Below are positions 1 to 9,153 of a DNA stretch of 64,000 nt, one piece after another. How positions within the stretch are numbered: position 1 is the stretch's first letter; the number at the start of each line of letters is the position of its first letter. The DNA lies in the IMG/VR virus record IMGVR_UViG_3300042389_000736, positions 1 to 64,000 of that record; one strand, given 5' to 3'. A program made the position numbers and the translations under genes. This DNA comes from a virus. The notes beneath the pieces were generated by a model that saw only the letters and a program-made list of their open reading frames with translations, was not told the DNA's origin and ran no database searches.

Positions 1-69
1 ATCGACTACATCCACGACGACGTAGACGACGAGGAAGACAACTACGTTCCTCCCTACGAGGTATCGTGA
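1..69 (+). CDS. C-terminal end of an unknown protein (partial)
   Basis: The window opens inside a plus-strand reading frame that stops with TGA at 67-69. Only 22 residues are visible, rich in Asp, Glu and Tyr, so no family can be named. It is followed by a perfect hairpin at 96-122 and then by the virion-type gene cluster leading to the portal. I infer a real gene end because the frame is open from the first base and a hairpin follows the stop. Confidence 0.55.
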   Translation: MDYIHDDVDDEEDNYVPPYEVS

Positions 70-95
70 CTACCCCATACAGGCCGAATTGAATT

Positions 96-122
96 GCAGT
101 ATGAGCGAAATGCTCATACTGC
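96..122 (+). terminator. perfect 11-bp hairpin after the first gene
   Basis: The arms 96-106 and 112-122 pair perfectly around the loop GAAAT. No T-run follows, so it may be a weak terminator, an mRNA-processing site or a 3' stabiliser rather than a classical intrinsic terminator. Confidence 0.5.
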
Positions 123-154
123 AACAAGGCTTTAGTCATATCATTGGAGCTGTC

Positions 155-664
155 ATGATTAACGTCTCCGAACTAAAACAGAAGTTCGACCTTCTGCCGG
201 TAGACAAGAACAACTGGGATCTCTACCAGAGCCTTCTTGACTTGGACATGTCCGTCTTCAAACCACTGATGGAAGAAATCCTTGAGGGTCGAATGGACAT
301 CGAGGACACCCGACCGATCTTCTCCAAGTACATGCCGAAGGTGGTAAGCGCGGTCAGAAACGAGGTCGAGAATAAGCGTCGGTTGATCAACACCGAGGAA
401 GAATTCCGGAAGAACCTCGTCCGGCGAGCTCTCACTCCGGACGAAGCGATCAAGGAAGTCCGAGTCACGAACCCGGCATACGAGGACATCAAAGGGGTGA
501 TGATCGACAAGTACGAAGAGGCCACCGGCGACAAGCTGACCGAGAGCCAGCGCAGAGCGATGCTCATTGCAATGGAGCAGACTCAGTACTTCGATATCGA
601 TCTGTATGGGAACAAAGAGAAGCAAGTCCGTCTCTCGGACATGCTTTCCGGTAGCCCTAGCTAA
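155..664 (+). CDS. hypothetical virion-cluster protein, 169 aa
   Basis: I place the start at the ATG at 155 rather than 89, because the upstream ATG lies inside the 96-122 hairpin while 155 is preceded by TTGGAGC. The product is a charged, mostly helical protein with no motif I recognise. It is the first of three consecutive genes leading to the portal. Its N-terminal stretch (a leucine pair, then an acidic or polar run, then GRMDI near residues 44-48) resembles the same region of the next two genes, suggesting a weak paralogous set. A head, neck or head-completion role is inferred from position only. Confidence 0.75.
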   Translation: MINVSELKQKFDLLPVDKNNWDLYQSLLDLDMSVFKPLMEEILEGRMDIEDTRPIFSKYMPKVVSAVRNEVENKRRLINTEEEFRKNLVRRALTPDEAIKEVRVTNPAYEDIKGVMIDKYEEATGDKLTESQRRAMLIAMEQTQYFDIDLYGNKEKQVRLSDMLSGSPS

Positions 665-675
665 AGGAAAACAAA

Positions 676-1707
676 ATGGCAGAATTGCTACTCACGCAGA
701 ACGAGCTGGACGCGTACCTCTCATCGGTCGATCTCTCCGACCCGGCGATCAACAGCGTCTTCAACTCGATTCAGTTGCTCACTACGAACAACTACAACGA
801 CATTCTCTACTACCTCGTCAATGGGCGGCTGACCATCCAGCAGCTGATTCAGACTCCGATCAACAACGCCACTGCTCGGAACCTCATTGCAGCCGCCGAG
901 CAGGGCGGGAGTACAATCCTTGCGAGGAAAAAGTTCTACCAGAATTTCCTGTCTAAGCTGCCCAGCTTCATAGCCTTCGGGAACGACATGAAGAGCGTGC
1001 TGAGCACGTACATGTACTTTCTCGCATACCCGAGTTCGAATTTCGTCAAGACCGTCGAGATCGACTCCACCGGGCTCAGCACGACGAAATTCAACGGGAT
1101 TGCTCCTATCAAGGAGAAGCACAATCAGATCCTTGCGTACTGTAAGGCACAGCCACAGTGGTCTGCGCTCACGGCGTACTGCAGCCGCTACAACTTGAAC
1201 TCTCTGCTCGCAATCTTCGACAAAGAACTCAACACGTACGAGATGATCTCCACTGCGGATCGCAAGTATCTGTCGCTGAGAGCGTCTGCCAAGGACAGCA
1301 TCTGCGGATACGCAATCCGTGGACTGTACGGATTTTCTTACCGGGTCTACTACGCCGAGTATCTGGACTACATCGTCAGCCAGATGGCAGCGAAGTACGA
1401 TCAGGACGCCGCAAAGAACGGCGCGGTCGGTCTGAGGTACGCCCAGACGCTCAATAATTGGGACGTACTCCCTCGGAGCTCAACCGCGTCGGAGCTCATC
1501 AAGAACCTCGGTCAGCTCTACATGGTGTTCTACAAGTTCCCGTCGATCTACGGTTCTTCGTACTTCACTCAAGCCGAAATAAACAGCGCACGAGCAATGC
1601 TCTCCATCTACATCGGAGACGACGCGCTCAATCCGGGTTTCTTCGGGTACGTGAGGGCTTTCTTGGAGCTCTTCAACTCCCAGCTCGAAGCGCAGCTAGT
1701 TCCGTGA
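676..1707 (+). CDS. hypothetical virion-cluster protein, 343 aa
   Basis: ATG at 676 follows AAGGAAAAC, 11 bases after the previous stop. The product is helical, Tyr/Leu/Asn-rich, and without signal peptide or membrane segment. Around residues 30-70 it has the pattern LL-x(5)-D-x(5)-L-x(2)-GRL-x(6)-L-x(3)-P that recurs in the following gene. No known family is recognised. Co-orientation with the portal gene suggests a structural or head-assembly role, which is inference. Confidence 0.8.
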   Translation: MAELLLTQNELDAYLSSVDLSDPAINSVFNSIQLLTTNNYNDILYYLVNGRLTIQQLIQTPINNATARNLIAAAEQGGSTILARKKFYQNFLSKLPSFIAFGNDMKSVLSTYMYFLAYPSSNFVKTVEIDSTGLSTTKFNGIAPIKEKHNQILAYCKAQPQWSALTAYCSRYNLNSLLAIFDKELNTYEMISTADRKYLSLRASAKDSICGYAIRGLYGFSYRVYYAEYLDYIVSQMAAKYDQDAAKNGAVGLRYAQTLNNWDVLPRSSTASELIKNLGQLYMVFYKFPSIYGSSYFTQAEINSARAMLSIYIGDDALNPGFFGYVRAFLELFNSQLEAQLVP

Positions 1708-1714
1708 GGAGATT

Positions 1715-2764
1715 ATGCCGAAACTTTCAATGTATGACCTTCGAAAATTCACTTCGAAGGTGGATCAGACAAATTTCCTGATCTTTGCAAAACTGCTGAA
1801 CCTGACAGACCAAGACCTGTTCAACCTCGTCATAGAACTGCTGAATGACAACCGGATCAATCTGTTCATGCTCAGCGGTCTCCCCATGATCAGCGACCAC
1901 ACGGTCAAGAACTTCGTAGAAAGCTACCTCATCCACGTCGATCCTCAAGTCTTGCACACCTCGAATGTGTCGGACTTCAGCGTGTCGGACTACATGGAGG
2001 GGCTGAAGGACGGGGCGAACGTCACCACCCTGATCGATCTGCTGAGAGCGTACAACGCTCAAGAGAACCTGAACTACGGTAAGCCCGGAAGGAAACTGAT
2101 CGGAGACATCAAGCTCACGCTCGACCGCTCAAGCTACTTCGGGTACAACAGTCTGCAGGACATCAAGACCGTCTTCGACCAGCACGTCAACTCCGACATC
2201 TGCAACGAGTTCCAGACGATCGACATCCAGTACGTGTTCCCAACACCGCAGTCCCTCCCGACCCCGAATTCGGACCGGGCGACAGCAGTGCGGACGTGGT
2301 ACTCCGACGTCTTTTCTCCGTTTCTGGGAGTCTTGAACAACCAGAGCCTACACGGCCTCCTGTACAGCGTCGACGAGACGATGGCAAAGTCGCAGGAGTA
2401 CGTGGTCGAGTTCCACGAGATCTACAACTTCAAGCTCTACGGCGACAACATCCCGAAGCTGCACAACCAGACTGCGTTTGAGCTGGCTGCTCTCGGACGA
2501 CCCTACAACGATGCCGAGATCGCCGCCATCGAGGAGTCGATCTACAGCACATCGATCGTGCCGACGAGCCTGAGTGAGAGTATCTCCCTGAAGCTCTACA
2601 AGGCCCACATCGTTGCACTCCACAAGGGTTACGCCGGAGATGCAGCCTACGCTAGTAAGATTATCGACGACCTCGAAGTGATCATCGAGATGATCGAACA
2701 CTTCAAGAAAGTAGTCAATATGATCTTGAACCAAACTCACGAGAATTTTAAAGTAGTGACATGA
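1715..2764 (+). CDS. hypothetical virion-cluster protein, 349 aa
   Basis: ATG at 1715 follows GAGGAGATT, seven bases after the preceding stop, so the two genes are probably translated from one message. The N-terminal ~70 residues resemble the preceding protein (LLNL, then NRINLFMLSGLP), and both have a similar length. It stops at 2764 and the portal gene starts 10 bases later. The function is unknown; a head or neck component is the likely guess from context. Confidence 0.8.
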   Translation: MPKLSMYDLRKFTSKVDQTNFLIFAKLLNLTDQDLFNLVIELLNDNRINLFMLSGLPMISDHTVKNFVESYLIHVDPQVLHTSNVSDFSVSDYMEGLKDGANVTTLIDLLRAYNAQENLNYGKPGRKLIGDIKLTLDRSSYFGYNSLQDIKTVFDQHVNSDICNEFQTIDIQYVFPTPQSLPTPNSDRATAVRTWYSDVFSPFLGVLNNQSLHGLLYSVDETMAKSQEYVVEFHEIYNFKLYGDNIPKLHNQTAFELAALGRPYNDAEIAAIEESIYSTSIVPTSLSESISLKLYKAHIVALHKGYAGDAAYASKIIDDLEVIIEMIEHFKKVVNMILNQTHENFKVVT

Positions 2765-2774
2765 AGGATTCTAC

Positions 2775-5213
2775 ATGGCAAAGAAAGATGAAACAAGGCT
2801 CCCGCTGAAGGTGAGCCAGTCCGCCCTCAAGGCTCTTGACCGCATGAAGAAGAGCACCGATACGATCGTGTCCGTGCAATCCGGAGTGACTAAAGAGCTG
2901 ATGAAGGCGGGTAGCGCACTGGACGAGCTCAACCAGAGCATCAACCGGAGCGTCCTCAAGACTTACAACAACTTCGTCGGTCTAGGTCAAGATTTCAATG
3001 CGCAGGAAGTCAATCAGATCCTCGCGCTGACCCAGAAGAACGCGACTCAGAAGAAGACCGACATGAAGAAGGTCGTCGCCGACTTCAAGAAATCGGTCCA
3101 GAGCAACGAGCAGACTCAAGAGCTGCTCAAGTCTCGCAAGGAGTACAAGGCGAGCCTCTACAGTTCGTACGACCTGATCGTCAGCATCATCCCGAAGATG
3201 AGACTGGCGCTGAACACGATCACGAACAGCATCATTTCTCCGGATGACTTCTCGAAGCGTTCGATGTCGATCTACTTCGACGACAAGAATCTCGCTCCGC
3301 AAGATGCCGAAGAAATTCGTCGCCGCATGCAGCGCCTGATGGAGAAGTACGGCATCGAGAAGGACCTCAAGGAGGACGTCGTCGATACGCTGGTGAAGGG
3401 AGAGAAGTTCTGGGCGATTCTGTCCATGAACGAGGAAATCAAATCTCTCCTCAAGGAAAGCGCGACCGAGAAGAACGGAGGGTATCACACCCTTGAAGGG
3501 ACTTGCTCCTCGATGCTGAACGAGCACGTCGCCACGGTAGAAGAGACCTGTCTCCTCGACGAGGGCGTCTACCTCTTCTCGGAAGACAAGAGCAAGGCCG
3601 ACCGCAGTAAGTTCGCCAGAGATCTCGACGATTTCATCGCCGATAACCTCGTCATCGGGTCTTCCACTCAGTTCCTCGCCGAGCACCAGTCTCTGACGGA
3701 AGAGCTTGAGAACTCCGCAGTCCTCAAGAGCACCCACGAGATGAGAGCTTCCGACCAGACGAAGCGCGAAGGAGACGTGCCGGACACCGCGATCGACGGC
3801 CTCCGTTTGGCCTCAGACAACGCCATCCTGAAGAAGCTGAAGGCAGACCACGTCGTCAAGCTCGAATACGATGACCGAGTTTATGGTTATGTCTACGTCG
3901 ATGCCATTGCCATCGACGAGAAGGATAAGACCGGAAAAGTCAAGAACTCGCCAGCAGAACAAGCCGGGAGCGATCAGAATCTGGTCACTGCCGGGGTGCA
4001 GGGCGTACTGTACTCGTCCTCCGACATCGACAAGGGCGTCACCGGCGAGAAGCGGGCGGTCATCAACGATCCGAAGCTGAAGTACATCGCAGACGTGTTC
4101 GTCAACCGTCTGTCGAAGAAGGAGAACATCCGCCTGCTCAAGAAGTCTGAGCAGCTGAAGCATGCGATCTACCACTCCTTGATCACCAAGCGGATCACGA
4201 AGGACGAGAAGATCCGCGTCGTGTTCTTCACTCCGGACGAGGTTGTCCACATCGACCGCAAGGAATCGATCTTCGACAACGTACTCTTCTTCGCCAAGTT
4301 GTACATCGCTACCCTGATCACGATCCTGATGCAGAACATCGTTCGTGGCGCGGACAAGCGGGCGTACTACATCGATATCGGTCTGGAGAACGATGCAGCT
4401 AACGCCATCAACGGCGTCATCCGAGACATCAAGTCCAAGGACCTGACGAACGTTCACAACATGGACATGACGTCCATGCTGAACATCCTCGGCGACTTCA
4501 ACGACTACTACATCCCCTCCATCGACGGCGAGAAGCCGATCGAGATCAGCACCGTGGACGGGCTGCAGAATATCTCCCTCGACAACGAGTTCCTGAACTG
4601 GTTGTCCAACAACATCTTCTCTGGGATCGGCCTGCCTGCCGCGTACCTGACCGAAGTCGACAACGTGGACTTCGCCAAGGCGCTCTCCATGCAGAACGCT
4701 CGCTTCATCCGCGACATCGTCTCCGAACAGAACACGTTCGGTTACGGTTACTCGGAGCTCCTGAAGAAACTGTACATGAAGGAGTTCGCAGCAGAGCTCT
4801 CCAGCAAGGGCAATGATGATGACTCCAACGGCAAAGAGAAGACCACGACTCGTCTCTTCGACGTAGACTCGATCGAGGCGAGGTTCCCCTCCCCGGTGAG
4901 CCTGAACATGACCAACCTCAACGACCAGATCGGCAACCTCACGACGCTGATCGATGCGCTGTCGGAGGTCATTGACGTCAAGTCCGAAGACAAGGACGCT
5001 GCGACACCCATCTTCAAGCGCGAGATGTTCCGCAAGTATCTGCCCAACGTCAACTGGGAGGATGTGGACGGAATCGTCGCGAAGGTGAAGAAGGAGATCC
5101 TCACGTCCAAGATCAAGGCAAAACAGCCCGAAGGCGACGGTTCGGAAGAACCCGACGCTCCTGACGCCACCAGTGCGCCTAGTACCGACGTCAGCATGGA
5201 CGACATGGAGTAA
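2775..5213 (+). CDS. portal vertex protein (T4 gp20-like)
   Basis: The 812-residue product would form the dodecameric portal through which DNA is packaged and to which the neck attaches. From about residue 505 it has the typical T4-portal series: an FFAKLYIATLI-type helix, RAYYIDIG (about 535), a block ending LGDFNDYYIPSIDG, then NISLDNEFLNWLSNN and IFSGIGLPAAYLTEVDN. The first 180 residues are helical, and the last 40 are an acidic, disordered Pro/Asp/Ser tail. It is longer than T4 gp20 (about 520 aa), mainly at the N-terminus and by an inserted region. ATG at 2775 follows AAGGATTCTAC. A terminator lies directly downstream. Confidence 0.88.
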   Translation: MAKKDETRLPLKVSQSALKALDRMKKSTDTIVSVQSGVTKELMKAGSALDELNQSINRSVLKTYNNFVGLGQDFNAQEVNQILALTQKNATQKKTDMKKVVADFKKSVQSNEQTQELLKSRKEYKASLYSSYDLIVSIIPKMRLALNTITNSIISPDDFSKRSMSIYFDDKNLAPQDAEEIRRRMQRLMEKYGIEKDLKEDVVDTLVKGEKFWAILSMNEEIKSLLKESATEKNGGYHTLEGTCSSMLNEHVATVEETCLLDEGVYLFSEDKSKADRSKFARDLDDFIADNLVIGSSTQFLAEHQSLTEELENSAVLKSTHEMRASDQTKREGDVPDTAIDGLRLASDNAILKKLKADHVVKLEYDDRVYGYVYVDAIAIDEKDKTGKVKNSPAEQAGSDQNLVTAGVQGVLYSSSDIDKGVTGEKRAVINDPKLKYIADVFVNRLSKKENIRLLKKSEQLKHAIYHSLITKRITKDEKIRVVFFTPDEVVHIDRKESIFDNVLFFAKLYIATLITILMQNIVRGADKRAYYIDIGLENDAANAINGVIRDIKSKDLTNVHNMDMTSMLNILGDFNDYYIPSIDGEKPIEISTVDGLQNISLDNEFLNWLSNNIFSGIGLPAAYLTEVDNVDFAKALSMQNARFIRDIVSEQNTFGYGYSELLKKLYMKEFAAELSSKGNDDDSNGKEKTTTRLFDVDSIEARFPSPVSLNMTNLNDQIGNLTTLIDALSEVIDVKSEDKDAATPIFKREMFRKYLPNVNWEDVDGIVAKVKKEILTSKIKAKQPEGDGSEEPDAPDATSAPSTDVSMDDME

Positions 5214-5221
5214 AAGTGAAG

Positions 5222-5253
5222 CCCCCTTACGGATTGACCGTAAGGGGGATTTT
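5222..5253 (+). terminator. intrinsic terminator after the portal gene
   Basis: An 11-bp perfect stem (5222-5232 with 5238-5248) with loop ATTGA is followed by ATTTT. It ends the plus-strand head block. Confidence 0.85.
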
Positions 5254-5385
5254 CACAGAGATTCTTGGCAGGATTGGCAGATCGGAAGTGACGGAAAGGT
5301 AGTCGTCTATGAATTTGGCCGACAACGCCAATTTCTGCTTCGTATCTCTATCAGGATGTTCGAATATCCCAACCGACCGTAGTGA

Positions 5386-5430
5386 CAAAAAAGAACCTCA
5401 ATGGCCCCGAAGGACCATTGAGGGTTCTTT
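5386..5430 (-). terminator. terminator of the tail tube/sheath operon
   Basis: The arms 5392-5404 and 5415-5428 pair with a single-base bulge. An A-run at 5386-5391 gives a U-run on the minus strand. It lies just past the stop of the tube gene and may work in both directions. Confidence 0.8.
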
Positions 5431-5441
5431 CCGCGCCTCGA

Positions 5442-6224
5442 TTAGGCCGAAGGAACGCTGGAAGCGTATTCGGACAGGTTGAGGAAGTCGTTCTCGTTGT
5501 AGAACTTGTACACCTTGGAGGTGCTCATCTGGGCGGCTGCGAATGCTTCCACAGCTTGACCGAAGTTCATGTAACCCTTGAACTCCTGCTCGTTCTCAGC
5601 GAATTCGTGCGAGCCGGATTCGTAGTTGAAGTGTTGCAGGAAGATCTTGGTCGGCATGACGTGGGTGAACAGACAAGCGAACTCGATGTTCGACTTGTCA
5701 GCGCCGACGCCGAAGTTGTCGGCGTCAGGACGGGTCACCACGTAGAGCAGGATGCCGGTGTGGTTGTTGGAGTGGTAAGGCACGTTGTGCTTCTTCGGGT
5801 ACGTCGCGATGCCGGTCTTCGGATCGCGGATACCAGAGGTCCACTCGTTGTAGTACTTGGTGATCGGAGCGCCAGACTGCTCTTGGTACTTCAGGGTGAA
5901 GCCCTCGGCCTTCTGCATGGTGCCCTTCGCGAACGACAGTTCGTTGTTCGTGAAGCCAGCGGTGATCGCGCCGGTATCCAGTTGGATGTCGGACAGACCG
6001 CTGAAAGCCTTGAAGTTGCGCTCGGTCAGCTGCTTGAATTCGGCACCGTTGTCGGCACCGATCCAGTCAGGGACTTTGATCCACTTGATGAAAGCGTAAC
6101 CGGAAACGTACGGGTCCTTCATGTTGGCCCCGTGATGAACGTGACCGTTGAAGAACGACTCCTGAGACGGAGTCACGGTGTGGTTCGTCAGGTTCGGTTC
6201 GCGGATGAGGTTGGTGTTTGCCAT
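5442..6224 (-). CDS. tail tube protein (gp19-like)
   Basis: The 260-residue product is the probable inner tube of the contractile tail. It is encoded just downstream of the sheath gene in the same orientation, the usual sheath-tube order. It has typical tube features: an N-terminal HHGANMKDPYVSGYAFIKW segment, the central YYNEWTSGIRDP block (about residues 125-135), and near the C-terminus THVMPTKIFLQHFNYES followed by EFKGYMNFG, which resembles the terminal strand of T4-type tubes. It is longer than T4 gp19 (about 163 aa). Its strong AAGGAATAAGCT site and the shared downstream terminator suggest high late expression with the sheath. Confidence 0.85.
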   Translation of the reverse strand: MANTNLIREPNLTNHTVTPSQESFFNGHVHHGANMKDPYVSGYAFIKWIKVPDWIGADNGAEFKQLTERNFKAFSGLSDIQLDTGAITAGFTNNELSFAKGTMQKAEGFTLKYQEQSGAPITKYYNEWTSGIRDPKTGIATYPKKHNVPYHSNNHTGILLYVVTRPDADNFGVGADKSNIEFACLFTHVMPTKIFLQHFNYESGSHEFAENEQEFKGYMNFGQAVEAFAAAQMSTSKVYKFYNENDFLNLSEYASSVPSA

Positions 6225-6250
6225 AGCTTATTCCTTATCTCTCGACCAGA

Positions 6251-8287
6251 TTAGCGGTTCACGACGAAGTCGATGAAGATACGCTCGATCAGACCGGTGA
6301 AGATCATGTCCACGCGAACGCGGGCAATCTTCTGTTGACGGTCGTAGTCGGAGGCGTAGACAGCACCGGAGATGGTCTTGCAGGTCCTGTTGGAAACCCA
6401 CTTCTGCAGGTAGCTGTTCAGGTTGTAAGACATCGACTCGTGGGTGATCGCGTCGTTGAACTCGTCGCGGTACTCGTCCATCATCGCTTCGACGTCACGC
6501 TTGATGCGCATCAGCGCACGGACGTTGTTGATGTTGGACAGAGCAGAGTTGACGGTCTGCGCAGTCAGCTGCGTACCGAAGTTGATGCGCTTCGGATCCT
6601 TCTCGACGTAGTTGACCTGCGCCTTGTAGAGGGATTCCTTCCACATCTCGTTCGGGAAGAAGTTGATCTGGTCGAAGCCGGAGATCGTGCCACGGCGGGG
6701 GCCGGTGAAGGACCACTGGACGCCAAACTGCTCGTCGTTTGCCGGAATCTTCTTGGCCAGGAAGTAGGTCATGGTGACCTTGATGTTCTGGCCGGTGTAC
6801 TCGTCGTAAACCACCGCGTCTTGGCCGAAAATGGCAGTGCGGAAGTTGGACATGGAGATGGAACCGTGGCGGAAGTCGATCGTCTGCTGGGCGGTCGCTT
6901 GGAAGCCGCAGTCGAGGATTGCCACGCAGTCTTCGCGCATCACGTCTGCGAACTCGGACATCGCGTTCTTCACGGAAGCCGGGTTGTTGCCGTCGAGCAG
7001 CACGTCGAAGAGGTACTGTTTCTTGTCGAGGATCACGCTGTCGATCTCGGCTTTGTAAGCCTTGTTCAGCAGGGACTCTTCGCTGAAGTCAGCGATCTGA
7101 ACCCACAGAGCCGGGTTGGCACCAGTCGGATCGGCAGACTTGTCGTACACCGGACCCCAAGTGCCGTCGTGGCCACCCATCAGGTAGCAGACGTCGGACA
7201 GATCGGGAGCGAAAGACAGAGTCTTCCAGTTGTCCTGATAGTCTTCCGGGTTCGGCACGTCGACGTTGTTGACCTTGGGAGTCGCGAACTTGACGCCTTG
7301 GTTGTGGTGGATGGCGGCAGCGGTGAAGGACGGGGAGGCAGTGCCTTGGCCGGACGCATACACTTGAACGCCAGAACGCTCCTTGCCGAAGAAGACGTCC
7401 AGATGCAGCGGGTTGACGCCGCTGATGTCGGGATCGTGACCGGCAGTGCCATCAACGCCCATGTCGAAGTCGATGATGAAGGAACGAACTTCCTCCATGC
7501 GGTCTTCGTACTCGTCGGCGATGGCGACCTTCAGGAACTTGGAGTACTTGTTCAGCACGTTTGCGAAGAACAGGGACTCGCGGCTGCGATCCTTGGCGGT
7601 CTTCTCGAAGGAGACCGTGTAGGGACCGTCGACAACCACGTCAGCGCCGGTGATGTCCTTGGCGGTGATTTCCAGACCGTAGGTACGGAAGTCGTACGTA
7701 TTGTCCAGACCGTCCTTCACGGACAGGCGGATGCCCATCTTGTTGTACGCCTTGCCACGACCGTACGGGTAGAACACGGCCAGCGGGTACACCTTGGTGG
7801 TGGAGGGAACGGGATGGCCGGTGCCGAGCACGTCGGTCATGGCGGAGGTGTTCGCCATATCCGGTGCGGTGTTGACCAGAGTCTCCATCGCTTCCAGACT
7901 AGCGGCGGAAGTGCCGACAGTGTTCTTGGAACCGACGTTGGAGATCAGAGGAACAACGGTTTTGGAACCGTTCACGTTGTCCAGACCGAGGGACAGGACG
8001 ATGTTGGAGTACTCTGCATCACCCGGCAGAACACGGATGAAGTAAGCCTCACCGCCTGCGCCCAGCCAGTTGTACACGTTGTACATGGACTGGCCGGTGA
8101 TCGGCATGTTGGGTTCGCCGAAGATGAACTTGGCTTCATCCTTGGTGGTGAGTCTTGTCAGAATGTTGTCAGGGCCTTTCACGGCCTTGCCGCATGCGAA
8201 AAGAACCGTCGTACCCGCCGCAGTCTGGAAGACGAACGAGTTGTCGATGATTCTCGAATGCACTGACGGATGCAAATATTCAGGCAT
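6251..8287 (-). CDS. contractile tail sheath protein
   Basis: I place the start at 8287 (MPEYLHPSVHSRIID), 17 codons inside the longest frame, because CTTAAGGAAAGAAACT lies just upstream of that ATG. The 678-residue product would polymerise around the tail tube and contract at injection. The C-terminal third has the family signatures: FRTAIFGQDAVVY, WSFTGPRRGTISGFDQINFFPNE, YVEKDPKRINFGTQLTAQ, and the final IARVRVDMIFTGLIERIFID segment, which is the C-terminal arm that handshakes with neighbouring subunits. The variable middle domain (about residues 120-400) is phage-specific. The tube gene follows 26 bases downstream. Confidence 0.92.
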   Translation of the reverse strand: MPEYLHPSVHSRIIDNSFVFQTAAGTTVLFACGKAVKGPDNILTRLTTKDEAKFIFGEPNMPITGQSMYNVYNWLGAGGEAYFIRVLPGDAEYSNIVLSLGLDNVNGSKTVVPLISNVGSKNTVGTSAASLEAMETLVNTAPDMANTSAMTDVLGTGHPVPSTTKVYPLAVFYPYGRGKAYNKMGIRLSVKDGLDNTYDFRTYGLEITAKDITGADVVVDGPYTVSFEKTAKDRSRESLFFANVLNKYSKFLKVAIADEYEDRMEEVRSFIIDFDMGVDGTAGHDPDISGVNPLHLDVFFGKERSGVQVYASGQGTASPSFTAAAIHHNQGVKFATPKVNNVDVPNPEDYQDNWKTLSFAPDLSDVCYLMGGHDGTWGPVYDKSADPTGANPALWVQIADFSEESLLNKAYKAEIDSVILDKKQYLFDVLLDGNNPASVKNAMSEFADVMREDCVAILDCGFQATAQQTIDFRHGSISMSNFRTAIFGQDAVVYDEYTGQNIKVTMTYFLAKKIPANDEQFGVQWSFTGPRRGTISGFDQINFFPNEMWKESLYKAQVNYVEKDPKRINFGTQLTAQTVNSALSNINNVRALMRIKRDVEAMMDEYRDEFNDAITHESMSYNLNSYLQKWVSNRTCKTISGAVYASDYDRQQKIARVRVDMIFTGLIERIFIDFVVNR

Positions 8288-8390
8288 AGTTTCTTTCCTT
8301 AAGTGAGAAAGTGTGCATAGCTTCCGAAGCCCTTGCACAATGTCAAAGGTTTTGGGATAGCCTTCTAAGTAGTTGTTTGGGAGGACCCTG

Positions 8391-9089
8391 TCAATATTTG
8401 AGGATCTTCTCTACCGGCGAGATGATCTGGTCCTTTTCGCCGCGAGACATGATGACTGCGGACTGCAACGACTTATTGATGTCTTCGAAGGAGATTGCGT
8501 TGAAGACGGAGGTGACGCGGGAGATCTCCTTGATCGAGATGAGCTTGAAATCCTTCGGCGAAACGCTCTTGTCCTTCAAGGCGAGGCGGAGAGGCTTCGT
8601 CTCATCCTTGTCCCAGCGGACCAACTCGGACGTGATAGCTTCGATGACGACCGGCTGAGACGCTACACGGGTGTCGTTCATCTGAGCGTTCTTGGAGAAC
8701 AGGCCGATCAGCTCTTCCGGAGAATTCACGTTGATCTTTGCGGCGATCAAGTAGTTTAGGAACTTATTGACCGAATCGACCCGCTTGAAGTACGTGGTCG
8801 ACTCGATGATTACGTCTTCCGGTTCGAACGTCACGTACTTCCCTTCGGAGTCGTCGGTGGCATTGAACGCGTTGATTTTGATGACAACAGGAAGGTTGAC
8901 CTGATAGTCTTTGTACTTGGCGAAAGAGGCGTCGTCCGAGACCCTCATCACGAAGAAGCCGAGAGTCTGGATGTCGGTGTCGATCACCTCTGCCAGTTCA
9001 TCCTCGAACATCTGCTTCGAGATGATCACTCGGATGTACTTCTTCGCGATCACCTTGTTGTCTTTCTGCTCTATGAAGGGAAACTTCAT
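8391..9089 (-). CDS. hypothetical protein upstream of the tail sheath, 232 aa
   Basis: The start is placed at 9089 (MKFPFIEQKDNK), preceded by GTAAGGAATTCAAG. The longer frame would begin inside the 9122-9147 hairpin. The protein is mixed alpha/beta and charged, without signal peptide or recognisable motif. It sits between the terminase-linked genes and the sheath on the minus strand, with an untranslated gap of about 100 bases before the sheath. A tail or head-assembly role is inferred from position only. Confidence 0.75.
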   Translation of the reverse strand: MKFPFIEQKDNKVIAKKYIRVIISKQMFEDELAEVIDTDIQTLGFFVMRVSDDASFAKYKDYQVNLPVVIKINAFNATDDSEGKYVTFEPEDVIIESTTYFKRVDSVNKFLNYLIAAKINVNSPEELIGLFSKNAQMNDTRVASQPVVIEAITSELVRWDKDETKPLRLALKDKSVSPKDFKLISIKEISRVTSVFNAISFEDINKSLQSAVIMSRGEKDQIISPVEKILKY

Positions 9090-9121
9090 CTTGAATTCCT
9101 TACAGTGATCTAGGTAGATGT

Positions 9122-9147
9122 TCCCGTATGGCGTTAACCATACGGGA
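9122..9147 (-). terminator. perfect 10-bp hairpin without U-run
   Basis: The arms 9122-9131 and 9138-9147 pair perfectly around CGTTAA, between the stop of the 199-aa gene and the start at 9089. No T-rich tail follows on the minus strand, so it resembles the 96-122 hairpin. Confidence 0.5.
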
Positions 9148-9153
9148 GACACA

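Noticed and set aside
5257-5385. tRNA-like stretch with a D-arm-like segment (TGACGGAAAGGTAG) and TTCGAAT
   Set aside because: The T-loop is not flanked by a pairing stem, no anticodon arm with U33 fits, and no acceptor stem forms. I see nothing else supported in this 130-base gap; a short frame from 5309 reads through the terminator.
6335-8266. 643-codon plus-strand open frame opposite the tail sheath gene
   Set aside because: It is antisense to a clearly recognised sheath gene. Such long antisense frames follow from the codon bias of this genome, and the predicted protein is a Val/Gly/His/Asp-rich shadow.
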